43,845 bases of DNA from Lachnospiraceae bacterium (GCA_017520425.1 JAFXFO010000039.1:1-43845); one strand, 5' to 3'; shown: positions 1 to 8,099, numbered from the stretch's first letter. Numbers and translations are program-made. Notes: generated from the letters alone by a model not told the origin.

Positions 1-86
1 GAGCAGAAACAATTCGGCTTTATGTTGCATTTTTTTGTAGTATAGTAGCATGTCTTGTTATGCTTGGTGGACTTTTTCTTTGCTAG
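1..86 (+). CDS. C-terminal tail of a membrane protein (partial)
   Basis: Frame 3 is open from the window edge to a TAG at 84-86 and encodes a strongly hydrophobic tail (RLYVAFFCSIVACLVMLGGLFLC) that looks like a final transmembrane helix. The start lies outside the window. Nothing else can be said about its family. The alternative, a chance open stretch, cannot be excluded because only 27 codons are visible. Confidence 0.45.
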   Translation, partial: AETIRLYVAFFCSIVACLVMLGGLFLC

Positions 87-161
87 AATAATCTGTAAAA
101 CAGTTCGATAATTTCCAATTTGTAGAACAGTTAGATAAATTTGAATTTGCGGAGGTAAGTA

Positions 162-689
162 ATGAGCGAAGTTTATTTTTCAAATAATAGCTTACTAATT
201 AGAAGTATGGAAGTCGATGATGCTAAAATAATATACGATACATATTTATCATATGGGTGGCACCCGTCTTTAGAAACATATGAAAATTACTACAAAGAAC
301 AGGAAGAAAATAAAAGAAAAGTATTTATTGCGGAGTATGATGGAAAAGTATCTGGACTATGTACTTTGGTGTTAAATCCCACGGAAGGTCCTTGGTCAGG
401 TCTGGGATATCCTGAAATAGTTGATTTGACAGTGTTTTTCCACGTACATAATAAAGGAATTGGAAATAAACTTATGGATGTGGTGGAACAGGAGGCGGCG
501 AAAGTGTCTGATATGATATATCTGGCGGTTGGTGTTCATTCGGGGTATGGTGCGGCACAAAGAATTTATGTCAAGCGTGGTTATATTCCAGATGGTAGTG
601 GCGTGTGGTATCAGGGAAAACAATTAGAACAATACGCTCCCTGCTGTAATGATGATGATTTATTGCTTTTCATGTCTAAAAAATTATAA
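162..689 (+). CDS. GNAT family N-acetyltransferase
   Basis: This 175-residue protein has the length and layout of a single-domain GNAT acetyltransferase, which moves an acetyl group from acetyl-CoA to an amine. The central strand and acetyl-CoA loop are seen at about residues 88-105 (VDLTVFFHVHNKGIGNKLM, a variant of the Q/RxxGxG/A loop). The C-terminal half ends with the usual GAAQRIYVKRGYIPDG segment, where an aromatic residue follows the helix. The ATG at 162 follows a GGAGG at 151-155. The substrate cannot be read from sequence. The gene is AT-rich and stands alone between a membrane-protein tail and the pyr genes, so it may be an accessory insertion upstream of pyrK. Confidence 0.85.
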   Translation: MSEVYFSNNSLLIRSMEVDDAKIIYDTYLSYGWHPSLETYENYYKEQEENKRKVFIAEYDGKVSGLCTLVLNPTEGPWSGLGYPEIVDLTVFFHVHNKGIGNKLMDVVEQEAAKVSDMIYLAVGVHSGYGAAQRIYVKRGYIPDGSGVWYQGKQLEQYAPCCNDDDLLLFMSKKL

Positions 690-699
690 TCAGGGAACA

Positions 700-882
700 A
701 CGGAAACTTTCAGTTTTACGAAGCATTCGCCATGCCGACACATCGCAACACTTCGTGCCGCTCGTTGTCGCGGCATTCGCCGTATGCATCTGAACTCGAA
801 TATGTCTGCCCGTGAGCAAGCTCCCGTCAGCCAATTCGGTTCATCTGCGCATGGCTCATTACTACGCGCAAAATATAATTAA
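700..882. repeat. GC-rich intergenic element, candidate dispersed repeat
   Basis: The space between the GNAT gene and pyrK is visibly richer in G and C than its AT-rich borders. It contains the 9-mer GCATTCGCC twice (723-731 and 773-781), a GCCGC...GCGGC hairpin at about 757-774, and GAGCAAGCTC near 814-823. An open frame of 77 codons crosses it, but it has no recognisable domain and no convincing ribosome site, so I do not call it a gene. The composition and inner repeats suggest a dispersed non-coding repeat. This is an inference without a genome to compare. Confidence 0.4.
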
Positions 883-903
883 ACATAGAGAAAGGACATA
901 AGG

Positions 904-1674
904 ATGAAAGAAAAAGTAACAGCAAAGGTGATTTCACAGAAGGAAATTGCAGAGAACATTTTTGATATGTGGATTGAAACGGGTCTTGCGAAAGAGGCTC
1001 ATCCCGGACAGTTTGTGGGAGTGTATCCCAAGAATAAGAGTACTATCTTACCCAGACCCATCAGTATTTGTGAGGTGAATGAGGAGCATACGGCTCTTCG
1101 TCTGGTATATCGTATCGCAGGTCAGGGAACTAAGGAATTCTCAGGATATGAAGCCGGCGATGATGTGGAAATCTTAGGAATCTTAGGCAATGGTTTCCCC
1201 TTAGAAGAAGGCAAGGGCAAGAAGGTATTCCTTATGGGCGGCGGTATCGGTGTGCCCCCTATTTTGCAGTTAGCCAAGGAGCTGGAGGCGGACAAGCAGG
1301 TAGTGGTAGGATACCGTGACAGCAACTTATTCCTGAAGGATGATTTGGACAAATACGCAACTGTTTATATAGCTACCGAGGATGGCAGTGTAGGTACTAA
1401 GGGCAATGTAATGCATGCCATCGAAGCCAATGCATTGGATGCAGAGGTAATCTTTGCCTGCGGTCCCATGCCCATGCTTCGTGCGATCAAGAAGTACGCT
1501 GCAGAGAAGGGTATCAAGGCATATATCTCTTTGGAAGAGCATATGGCTTGCGGCGTAGGCGCTTGTCTGGGCTGCGTGGTAAAGACCAAGGACATCGACC
1601 ATCATTCCCATGTACACAATGCCCGCATTTGTACGGACGGACCTGTATTTGAGGCAGAGGAGGTAGAAATCTAA
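904..1674 (+). CDS. pyrK: Dihydroorotate dehydrogenase B, electron transfer subunit
   Basis: PyrK passes electrons from dihydroorotate oxidation in PyrD to NAD+ during pyrimidine synthesis, using FAD and a [2Fe-2S] cluster. The 256-residue product has the ferredoxin-reductase-like FAD site (RPISICEV, about residues 51-58), the NAD-binding loop GGGIGVPP (about 112-119), and a C-terminal cluster site with cysteines near residues 216, 221, 224 and 243 (ACGVGACLGC...RICTDGP). A GAAAGGA ribosome site stands before the ATG. The stop codon overlaps the pyrD start by one base, so the two subunits are co-translated. The usual companion pyrF is not upstream in this window; a GNAT gene and a GC-rich element sit there instead. 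Confidence 0.97.
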   Translation: MKEKVTAKVISQKEIAENIFDMWIETGLAKEAHPGQFVGVYPKNKSTILPRPISICEVNEEHTALRLVYRIAGQGTKEFSGYEAGDDVEILGILGNGFPLEEGKGKKVFLMGGGIGVPPILQLAKELEADKQVVVGYRDSNLFLKDDLDKYATVYIATEDGSVGTKGNVMHAIEANALDAEVIFACGPMPMLRAIKKYAAEKGIKAYISLEEHMACGVGACLGCVVKTKDIDHHSHVHNARICTDGPVFEAEEVEI

Positions 1675-2582
1675 TGATTAACACAAGTGTAAATATCGCC
1701 GGTGTAGAACTGAAGAATCCTGTAATGACCGGTTCCGGTACCTTTGGCTCCGGTATGGAATATGGTGAATTTGTAGATTTGAACAGATTGGGTGCGGTAG
1801 TCACCAAGGGTGTGGCCAATATCCCTTGGCCGGGCAACCCTACTCCCCGTGTGGCAGAGGTGTATGGTGGTATGTTGAATGCCATCGGTCTACAGAACCC
1901 CGGTATTGAAGTGTTCTGTGAAAGAGATATTCCTTTTCTGAAGCAGTATGATACTAAGATTATCGTAAATGTTTGTGGAAAAAGTGTAGAGGATTACTTA
2001 GAAGTTGTGGATAGATTAAGCCATGAGGATATCGCCATGATGGAAATCAATGTATCCTGCCCCAATGTAAAGGAAGGTGCCATTGCGTTCGGTCAGAAGG
2101 CAGATGCCCTTTACAATATTACTTCCGAGATTAAGAAACATGCTAAACAGCCCATTATCATGAAGCTGAGCCCCAATGTAACAGACATCACCGAGATGGC
2201 AAAGGCGGCAGAGGCAGCAGGTGCGGATGCCATTTCCCTGATTAATACCCTCACCGGTATGAAGATTGATATTCACAGACGTAAATTTGCGCTGGCTAAC
2301 AAGACCGGCGGTATGAGCGGTCCTGCTATCAAGCCGGTGGCAGTGCGTATGGTATATCAGGCGGCACATGCGGTGAAGATTCCCGTCATCGGTATGGGCG
2401 GTATTGCTACCGCAGAGGATGCCATCGAGTTTATCTTAGCCGGTGCGACTGCTGTCAGTGTAGGTGCCATGAATTTTGTGAATCCTTATACCACCATCGA
2501 GGTCATCGAAGGCATCGAAAAGTATATGGAAACCTACGGTGTCACCGATATCAAGGATTTAATCGGTGCAGTGCAAGAATAA
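1674..2582 (+). CDS. pyrD: Dihydroorotate dehydrogenase B, catalytic subunit
   Basis: PyrD oxidises dihydroorotate to orotate on FMN, the fourth step of de novo UMP synthesis, as a heterotetramer with PyrK. The 302-residue TIM barrel begins with the family pattern GVELKNPVMTGSGTFGSG. It carries the class 1 active-site cysteine at about residue 129 (NVSCPNVKEG), the FMN phosphate region (IPVIGMGGI) and a terminal GATAVSVGAMNF segment. The ATG shares its first base with the last base of the pyrK stop. The cysteine base and the pairing with PyrK place it in class 1B rather than 1A or the membrane-bound class 2. Confidence 0.97.
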   Translation: MINTSVNIAGVELKNPVMTGSGTFGSGMEYGEFVDLNRLGAVVTKGVANIPWPGNPTPRVAEVYGGMLNAIGLQNPGIEVFCERDIPFLKQYDTKIIVNVCGKSVEDYLEVVDRLSHEDIAMMEINVSCPNVKEGAIAFGQKADALYNITSEIKKHAKQPIIMKLSPNVTDITEMAKAAEAAGADAISLINTLTGMKIDIHRRKFALANKTGGMSGPAIKPVAVRMVYQAAHAVKIPVIGMGGIATAEDAIEFILAGATAVSVGAMNFVNPYTTIEVIEGIEKYMETYGVTDIKDLIGAVQE

Positions 2583-2660
2583 TATAAAATTGTTTTTCAG
2601 ACATATTAAAGAAGCTACCTTCATATATTTACCATAGGTGAATATATGGAGGTGTTTTTG

Positions 2661-4214
2661 TTGGAACTGGTAAAAAAGAATATACATATGGATTTTATAA
2701 AAGCAAAGGCTGCCACACAGCTGGTGCTGGAAGATGATATGAATCTGCCGGATGTGAAGCCGGATATGGATTGTATCTGTTTGGAGAAGGGGAATGTAGT
2801 CATTGAGGAAGCGAAAGCCTATGCGGACAGTGTAACCGTAAGAGGACGTCTGGTATTTCAGGTATTGTACCATACGGATGAGGAGAGCCATGCACTGGCT
2901 ACGGTAGAGGGAAAGATTGCTTTTGAAGAGAAGCTTCATATGCCGGGGATTACTGCTGCGGATACGGTAAAAGCAGAGGGCAGTGTGGAGGATTTGAGTA
3001 TCGGTATCATCAATTCCCGAAAGCTGAGTATTCAATCAGTGGTGAATTTGGTAGTGTGTGCGGAAGAAATTTATGATGAAGAGGTGCCCATCGGCTTGCG
3101 GGGGGAGGAAGGCATTGAGTATCGCCGTAGTCCCATGGAAATGGCTAAGGTGGCAGTTTCAAAGAATGATATTTATCGCATCCGGGATGAAGTGCTGCTT
3201 CCAAACAATTATCCGAATATTTTTCAAGTGTTGTGGAGTAACTTATCATTGGATGATGTGGAATTCAGACCCCTGGATGAGAAACTTTCCGTACGCGGTG
3301 AGTTGAAGGTGCAGCTTATTTATGAGTGTGTGGAAGGCCGTATTCACAGCTTTGAAACCTCCATTCCCTTTAGTGGCAATATGGATTGCAGTGGCTGTAG
3401 AGAAAGCATGATACCTACCATATCCTATGGTCTGGGGCAGCAGGAGGTAAGTATTCGTCCGGACCGGGACGGAGAAGAGAGAGTGGTGGCTGTAGATGCC
3501 ATGCTGGATATGGCATTAAAGATGTATGAAGAAGCGAAGGTGGAGCTGATTACCGATGTGTACGGAGTAAAAGCAGAAGTGATTCCTGTGGAAAAGGAAG
3601 TAAGTATCCGAAGACTTCTGACCAGAACTACCGGCAAGCAAAAAGTGACGGAGCATGTGAAGGTAGGGGCAGGAAGCAGCAGTATATTGCAGCTACTTCA
3701 CAGTGAAGGTCGTGTGCTTTTGGATAAGGTGGAGGTGGGAAAGAACGCCATTACCTTGAAAGGAAGTATCCCCATTCAGGTGCTTTATATCAGTGGAGAC
3801 GACCGTAAGCCCTACGATGCCCTGCGTACCCAGATTCCTTACAAATATGAGATGGAAATCAACGGAATAGAAGCTGATGATACTTTGGATGTGCAGGCCT
3901 CCCTGGAACAGATGCAGGTGAGCATATTGGATGGAGAAGAGTTGGATGTGAAGGCAGTGCCTGTATTTACGGTAACCGCTTTTGGCCAGGAAAGGAAAAA
4001 GCTGGTAAGCGATATTACCACAGAACCATTGGACACTAAGAAATTAGGTGTGCTTCCGGGAATGGCCATTTATACCGTAAAGCCCGGGGATAGTCTGTGG
4101 AGTATCGGCAAGAAATACTATATTTCTGTGGACAGATTGAAGAAAATTAATGAATTAAGCAGCGACGACCTGCAAATCGGTCAAAAGCTGTTAATAGTAA
4201 AAGAGGGCATTTAA
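2661..4214 (+). CDS. SPOCS (DUF3794) and LysM protein, SipL-like
   Basis: The protein has repeated DUF3794/SPOCS segments over most of its length and a C-terminal LysM domain at about residues 468-515 (YTVKPGDSLWSIGKKYYIS... through IGQKLLIV). This is the architecture of SipL, the clostridial spore-coat morphogenetic protein that binds SpoIVA on the forespore surface. There is no signal peptide, as expected for a mother-cell protein. An ATG exists at 2646, but GGAGG at 2648-2652 is inside that frame and lies 8 bases before the TTG at 2661, giving MELVKKNIHM. I therefore prefer the TTG start (517 residues). Many Lachnospiraceae carry several SPOCS/LysM paralogues, so identity with SipL itself is likely but not certain. 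Confidence 0.85.
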   Translation: MELVKKNIHMDFIKAKAATQLVLEDDMNLPDVKPDMDCICLEKGNVVIEEAKAYADSVTVRGRLVFQVLYHTDEESHALATVEGKIAFEEKLHMPGITAADTVKAEGSVEDLSIGIINSRKLSIQSVVNLVVCAEEIYDEEVPIGLRGEEGIEYRRSPMEMAKVAVSKNDIYRIRDEVLLPNNYPNIFQVLWSNLSLDDVEFRPLDEKLSVRGELKVQLIYECVEGRIHSFETSIPFSGNMDCSGCRESMIPTISYGLGQQEVSIRPDRDGEERVVAVDAMLDMALKMYEEAKVELITDVYGVKAEVIPVEKEVSIRRLLTRTTGKQKVTEHVKVGAGSSSILQLLHSEGRVLLDKVEVGKNAITLKGSIPIQVLYISGDDRKPYDALRTQIPYKYEMEINGIEADDTLDVQASLEQMQVSILDGEELDVKAVPVFTVTAFGQERKKLVSDITTEPLDTKKLGVLPGMAIYTVKPGDSLWSIGKKYYISVDRLKKINELSSDDLQIGQKLLIVKEGI

Positions 4215-4226
4215 TGCCCTCTTTTA
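4202..4226. terminator. Bidirectional terminator between convergent genes
   Basis: AGAGGGCAT (4202-4210) pairs with ATGCCCTCT (4214-4222) and is followed by T-rich sequence. The stem includes the stop codon of the SPOCS gene. A T-tract is also present in the minus direction, so it can serve the convergent gene ending at 4237. Confidence 0.85.
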
Positions 4227-4236
4227 TATGTCTTTC

Positions 4237-4824
4237 TTATTCGGTAATGCCTGCCAGTTCGTCGAATTTCTTCATAACCGCTTCATAGGTTTTTTTAGAA
4301 ATTTCGGGAAGTTCGCCGCCCCATTTTTCTTCAGCCATAGCATAACCTTTTTTGAAGGCTTCCCGCATGTCTTCTACTTTGGAAGGGTCACCGCCGGTTA
4401 ATGCGTTAGCGAAATCGATGATTCTCTGTGAGGTCTGTTCTACGCCCCAATATCCGTCTTCTGCGATATCAGCCTGAGCCTGAGCTTTGGTGGCCGGGTC
4501 AACCTTGTAATCGCCCTTTGCTAAGAAGGACCAGATATCATTGGCCTGACCGTAAGCGGTGCCCTGCTTTACCATCATCTGCTCTACCAGAGAACGAAGC
4601 TGTGCGGTTCTTGCGTCAGCGTCAGCTTTCAACTTCTGAATCAGAGCGGTGTCGGGTTTGTACTTTTTGGTTACTTTTGCTTCCTTGGAAGGTTCATAAA
4701 TCACGCCGGTTTCCGCTGCTGTATCAGTAGTTTTTGCAGCGGTGCTTTCTTCTGTCGCCTTTTGTGCGGAGGCAGAATAGCCTGCATATGCAGACTGTAC
4801 TGATGTAATTCCGTTTACATTCAT
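4237..4824 (-). CDS. Conserved protein of a flagellum-linked family (DUF5610-like)
   Basis: This 195-residue protein has no signal peptide or membrane segment. It starts with MNVNGITSVQSAYAGYSASA, a low-complexity Ala/Ser/Thr opening, and ends with a conserved helical region (GYWGVEQTSQRIIDFANAL ... EEKWGGELPEISKKTYEAV). I recognise that region as similar to the DUF5610 type found in flagellated bacteria. The function is not known to me. A TAGGAG site precedes the ATG. A near-perfect sigma-28 promoter (TAAA, 15 bases, GCCGATAT) lies about 80 bases upstream, which ties expression to the flagellar or motility regulon. It is transcribed against the SPOCS gene and shares its terminator. Confidence 0.7.
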   Translation of the reverse strand: MNVNGITSVQSAYAGYSASAQKATEESTAAKTTDTAAETGVIYEPSKEAKVTKKYKPDTALIQKLKADADARTAQLRSLVEQMMVKQGTAYGQANDIWSFLAKGDYKVDPATKAQAQADIAEDGYWGVEQTSQRIIDFANALTGGDPSKVEDMREAFKKGYAMAEEKWGGELPEISKKTYEAVMKKFDELAGITE

Positions 4825-4906
4825 GCTTTACTCCTATCTGTCGTATTCTTACGACTATCAACCGTATCATCCATGAATTGGTGATAATTTTACTGTTCTA
4901 ATGCAT

Positions 4907-4933
4907 ATATCGGCATACTTTAGAGAAAGTTTA
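4907..4933 (-). promoter_or_regulatory. Sigma-28 (flagellar) type promoter
   Basis: On the minus strand TAAA (4933-4930) is followed by exactly 15 bases and GCCGATAT (4914-4907). This matches the sigma-D/FliA consensus TAAA-N15-GCCGATAA at all but the last base. It points at the gene starting at 4824 and would leave an untranslated leader of about 75 bases. Confidence 0.75.
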
Positions 4934-4980
4934 GACAATATTTGTTAAATGTAGGAGTCGGGCGAAAAAAGTGCGTTACA

Positions 4981-5009
4981 TTGACAGGTTAGGAGCGATT
5001 TGCTAATAT
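4981..5009 (+). promoter_or_regulatory. Sigma-A promoter for the lipoprotein gene
   Basis: TTGACA (4981-4986), a 17-base spacer and TAATAT (5004-5009) lie about 34 bases before the ATG at 5043. The -35 box is a consensus match. Confidence 0.75.
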
Positions 5010-5042
5010 GGTTTTATTCGACAAATGAAGGAGGGGATTGCT

Positions 5043-6341
5043 ATGAAAGGAATACAAAGAAGAGTATGGATAGCTTTACTCATAATGGTTTTGGCACTTA
5101 CCGGATGCTCTAAGGAAGAGAAGAAGGAAGTGAAAAAAGAACAGGATACGGAAGCAACAGAGAGTGTTAAGGAGACTAAGAAGACTAAAACGGAACCCAT
5201 AGAAGAAAGCAGACCGGAGCTGACTTTAGAGCAGATTCAGGCGTTGTCCGAGGAAGGAGTTTGCCTTTTATATTGCTATAATCAGGAGCGTGAATATAAC
5301 GCAGGGATGTCCTTTGCCATTGAATCAGCCAGACATGGTAAGGTACTTTTAAAGGATGCATTTCGTTTGTGGCCCTATGACGGAGAGGTTTTGGAACCTG
5401 AGAGATTTGCAGGATTTGTGTGGGGAGGAGAGCTTTGGGACACGGAAACCGGTGATGGGCTGAATGTGTTTTTGAAGAATTGCTTCCTGCTGAAATATAA
5501 ACATGAAGCCATTGATAAAAATGTGGCAGCCTTTACCTTACAGGGAGAGGGTGAAGTAAAGGCACTGACTCTTGCCACAGATATGCCGAAGGTAGAGGAT
5601 AAGGTATATTTATTAGCCGGTGAGCAGGTATATGAAGGCATGGTAGAGGGGATTTTACTCAAGGAGTTTACCTATTCTTTTGAAGGGCTGGGTGAGCATC
5701 CAAGCGGTTTTCTGACAGGGGCACCCATAGTAAATGCTTATGGAGAGGTAATCGGCAGTTATCTGGGTACCAGTGAGACAGAGGGCGTGCTTTCTTACTT
5801 CGGAATAGAGTTGGTAGGATTCGGAGATAAAATCGAGCAGGCCGATGTATCAGATATTACATATCCCACAGTGTTTATAAAGGATTTTGTAAGCAGTATT
5901 TTTCCTAACACCAAAGAGTTTACCGGTAAGCAAAGGATCGAATCCTATTATTCTGATATACTGATTCACGGAGCATATGTTACGGATGAACTGGAAGGAC
6001 ATAGACCTAAGGATGGATACAAATATCTGGCGCTGGAAATGACTTTTGTAAACTCCCCCAATGTGACAGAGTCGATTCAGACCTATTATGGAGATTTTAA
6101 GCTAGAGTGGCCGAATCATGAAAGGGTGTCTCCGGAGACAGAGGAGTTGATGTATGGGCAGTTCCCTAAAGACTTTGTTATTACGGATGATGAAACCAGA
6201 GGTGTTATGATTTTCCAGGTACCTGAGGACCGAATCCGGGCAAGGTTTACCTTTGTGGAGGCTTATCCTAAGGAAGGTTCGGATGTGATGGAGACCATGT
6301 ACAATATGGTATATATCCCTTTGGAGAATTGGACCAGATAA
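5043..6341 (+). CDS. Lipoprotein with trypsin-like fold remnant and C-terminal beta domain
   Basis: The N-terminus (MKGIQRRVWIALLIMVLALTGC) is a lipoprotein signal with lipobox LTGC, so the mature protein should be attached to the outer face of the membrane. A Lys/Glu-rich linker follows. The middle (about residues 60-270) has the feel of a double beta-barrel protease: the segment SGFLTGAPIVNAYGEVIGSY resembles the GxSGxPvvn strand of trypsin-like proteins but lacks the catalytic GxSG. The last 140 residues look like a DUF4352-type beta sandwich (GYKYLALEMTFVN). A GGAGGGG site fixes the ATG at 5043 rather than the earlier in-frame codon at 5025. It may be a non-catalytic binding protein. The substrate is unknown. 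Confidence 0.7.
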   Translation: MKGIQRRVWIALLIMVLALTGCSKEEKKEVKKEQDTEATESVKETKKTKTEPIEESRPELTLEQIQALSEEGVCLLYCYNQEREYNAGMSFAIESARHGKVLLKDAFRLWPYDGEVLEPERFAGFVWGGELWDTETGDGLNVFLKNCFLLKYKHEAIDKNVAAFTLQGEGEVKALTLATDMPKVEDKVYLLAGEQVYEGMVEGILLKEFTYSFEGLGEHPSGFLTGAPIVNAYGEVIGSYLGTSETEGVLSYFGIELVGFGDKIEQADVSDITYPTVFIKDFVSSIFPNTKEFTGKQRIESYYSDILIHGAYVTDELEGHRPKDGYKYLALEMTFVNSPNVTESIQTYYGDFKLEWPNHERVSPETEELMYGQFPKDFVITDDETRGVMIFQVPEDRIRARFTFVEAYPKEGSDVMETMYNMVYIPLENWTR

Positions 6342-6354
6342 GATACAGAAAAGA

Positions 6355-6399
6355 AATCCTACAAAACTGTGAAATGGAGCGGTTTTGTGGGATTTTTTT
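6355..6399 (+). terminator. Rho-independent terminator
   Basis: AATCCTACAAAAC (6355-6367) pairs with GTTTTGTGGGATT (6382-6394) and runs into a seven-T tract. It closes the lipoprotein transcript just before the ispE promoter. Confidence 0.85.
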
Positions 6400-6409
6400 G
6401 ATTTCCGAT

Positions 6410-6438
6410 TTGACAAATTGTACTTTTTTTAGTACAAT
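6410..6438 (+). promoter_or_regulatory. Sigma-A promoter of the ispE-gntR operon
   Basis: TTGACA (6410-6415), a 17-base spacer and TACAAT (6433-6438) form an almost ideal promoter 41 bases before ispE. Its spacer and -10 box are overlapped by an inverted repeat that is listed separately. Confidence 0.85.
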
Positions 6439-6450
6439 CCTTGTATACAA
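6418..6450. promoter_or_regulatory. Two candidate operators overlapping the ispE promoter
   Basis: TTGTACT (6418-6424) and AGTACAA (6431-6437) form a perfect inverted repeat with a 6-base gap over the spacer and -10 box. TTGTATACAA (6441-6450), a perfect 10-base palindrome, follows near the expected transcription start. GntR-family proteins of the FadR type bind short palindromes of this kind, and a GntR/FCD gene is second in the operon. Autoregulation is the simplest reading. This is inference. Confidence 0.5.
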
Positions 6451-6479
6451 AATACATTTTTGTACAGACGGGGTGCTAT

Positions 6480-7358
6480 ATGGAGAAATGTGTAAAGAAG
6501 GCTTATGCCAAAATTAATCTGGGATTGGACGTCATCGGCAGATTTCCTAATGGTTATCATGAAGTGAAAATGGTGATGCAGACCGTGGGAATATATGATG
6601 TACTCACATTGGAAAAGATACCGGAAGGAATCCTGGTGACCACGGATAACGGAGAGCTTCCTACCGATGAAAACAATCTGATTTATAAATCGGCCAAGCT
6701 TATGAAAGAGAAATACTCCATCCAAGAAGGTGTACGCATCCATCTGGAAAAGAATATACCCATAGCAGCAGGTATGGCAGGCGGCAGTACGGATGCGGCA
6801 GCCACCTTTATCGGCATGAATGAATTGTTTGATGTTGGTGCTACGGAGGAAGAACTCAGGGAGCTGGGGGTAAAGGTAGGAGCGGATGTACCCTATTGTA
6901 TCATGGGAGGTACGGCACTGGCGGAAGGCATTGGTGAGCGTTTAAGTTCACTACCGGCACCGAAGGATTGCTTCCTGCTTATCGCTAAGCCGGATATCAA
7001 TGTTTCTACTAAGTATGTTTATGAGCATCTGGATGCAGAAGGTGTGGAAAAGCATCCGGATATAGATGGTATGATAGAAGCCCTGAAGCAGGGAAGCACG
7101 GATGGTATCGTGGAGCGTTTGGGTAATGTACTGGAAAACGTGACCGTAAAGAAATACCCTGTGATTCAGGAAATCAAGGAAAATATGTTGGAAAATGGTG
7201 CTCTGGGCAGCCTGATGAGCGGAAGCGGCCCCACTGTTTTCGGAATGTTTGATAAGAAAGAAACTGCCGAAGCGGCGTTAAGGGTATTGGAAGCGACAGG
7301 ACTGGCAAAGCAGCTCTTTGTGACAGGCTTTGCGAAAGGAGGCATGTATGCAGGATAA
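6480..7358 (+). CDS. ispE: 4-diphosphocytidyl-2-C-methyl-D-erythritol kinase
   Basis: IspE phosphorylates CDP-methylerythritol with ATP, the fourth step of the MEP route to isoprenoids. It is a GHMP kinase. The N-terminal AYAKINLGLDVIGRFPNGYHE is diagnostic. The ATP-binding glycine loop PIAAGMAGGSTDAAA lies at about residues 93-107, and the C-terminal motif GSLMSGSGPTVFGMF at about 246-260. The ATG at 6480 gives 292 residues, close to the usual size; the frame is open 13 codons further upstream but has no start signal there. It heads a tight operon and overlaps the gntR start by 11 bases. The promoter directly upstream carries palindromes that may bind the operon's own GntR protein. Confidence 0.96.
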   Translation: MEKCVKKAYAKINLGLDVIGRFPNGYHEVKMVMQTVGIYDVLTLEKIPEGILVTTDNGELPTDENNLIYKSAKLMKEKYSIQEGVRIHLEKNIPIAAGMAGGSTDAAATFIGMNELFDVGATEEELRELGVKVGADVPYCIMGGTALAEGIGERLSSLPAPKDCFLLIAKPDINVSTKYVYEHLDAEGVEKHPDIDGMIEALKQGSTDGIVERLGNVLENVTVKKYPVIQEIKENMLENGALGSLMSGSGPTVFGMFDKKETAEAALRVLEATGLAKQLFVTGFAKGGMYAG

Positions 7359-8037
7359 TTTACAGATTCAAATGAATGAGTTCTTACCCCTTAGGGATGT
7401 AGTTTTTAATACCCTGCGACAGGCCATTCTGACAGGTGATCTGAAGCCCGGTGAGCGCCTTATGGAGATTCATCTGGCAAATAAGCTGGGTGTCAGCCGT
7501 ACTCCCATTCGTGAGGCCATCCGTAAGCTGGAGCTGGAGGGTCTGGTAATTATGATACCCCGCCGCGGTGCGGAGGTGGCGCAGATTACCGAAAAAAGCA
7601 TGATGGATGTGTTGGAAGTAAGGCGTACCATGGATGCCCTGTGTGCGGAACTGGCATGTGAGCGAATCACGGAGGAAGCACTGGAAGCGCTAAAAAAGGC
7701 TTGTGATGCTTTTGCGGAAGCGGTGAAGTCCAAGGATATCAAAGTAATAGCCAAGGCTGACGTGGCCCTTCATGACATCATTGTGCAGGCTACAGGCAAC
7801 AGTCGTCTGGTACAGCTGATTAACAATCTGTCGGAGCAGATGTACCGCTATCGTTTCGAGTATCTGAAGGATTGTTCCAGACATGAGGCTCTGATTGAGG
7901 AGCATAGGATTATTTATGAAAGTATTGTGAAAAGAGACAAGGAAGCCGCAAGTGATGCGGCAAAGTTGCATATAGATAATCAGGAGCAGGCCATTATTCA
8001 TCAGATTCGTTTGGATAAGGAAAATAAAAAAGTATAG
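7348..8037 (+). CDS. GntR family regulator with FCD domain
   Basis: The protein begins with a GntR winged helix (about residues 10-75: PLRDVVFNTLRQAILTGDLK, then GERLMEIHLANKLGVSRTPIREAIRKLELEGLV). An all-helical FCD effector domain with the expected EVRRTMDALCAELA and later ATGNSRLVQLIN and HRIIYESI segments follows. This places it in the FadR subfamily. AAAGGAGG at 7335-7342 precedes the ATG at 7348 (229 residues). The gene overlaps the end of ispE. The FCD ligand, usually a metal plus an organic acid, cannot be named. Palindromes at the ispE promoter are plausible operators, so it probably controls its own operon. Confidence 0.93.
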   Translation: MQDNLQIQMNEFLPLRDVVFNTLRQAILTGDLKPGERLMEIHLANKLGVSRTPIREAIRKLELEGLVIMIPRRGAEVAQITEKSMMDVLEVRRTMDALCAELACERITEEALEALKKACDAFAEAVKSKDIKVIAKADVALHDIIVQATGNSRLVQLINNLSEQMYRYRFEYLKDCSRHEALIEEHRIIYESIVKRDKEAASDAAKLHIDNQEQAIIHQIRLDKENKKV

Positions 8038-8099
8038 TATAAGCCCATGATTTTGTGTCCATACTTACCATAAAACAAACAGTAAGCGGGAGGTATGAC

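Noticed and set aside
649-882. Open frame of 77 codons crossing the GC-rich spacer
   Set aside because: It starts inside the GNAT gene, has no ribosome site and encodes an Arg/Ser/Cys-rich sequence without a family. It is better explained as a frame through a repeat element.
1327-1885. Minus-strand open frames over pyrK and pyrD
   Set aside because: They are shadows of strongly conserved plus-strand genes and have no ribosome sites or recognisable domains.
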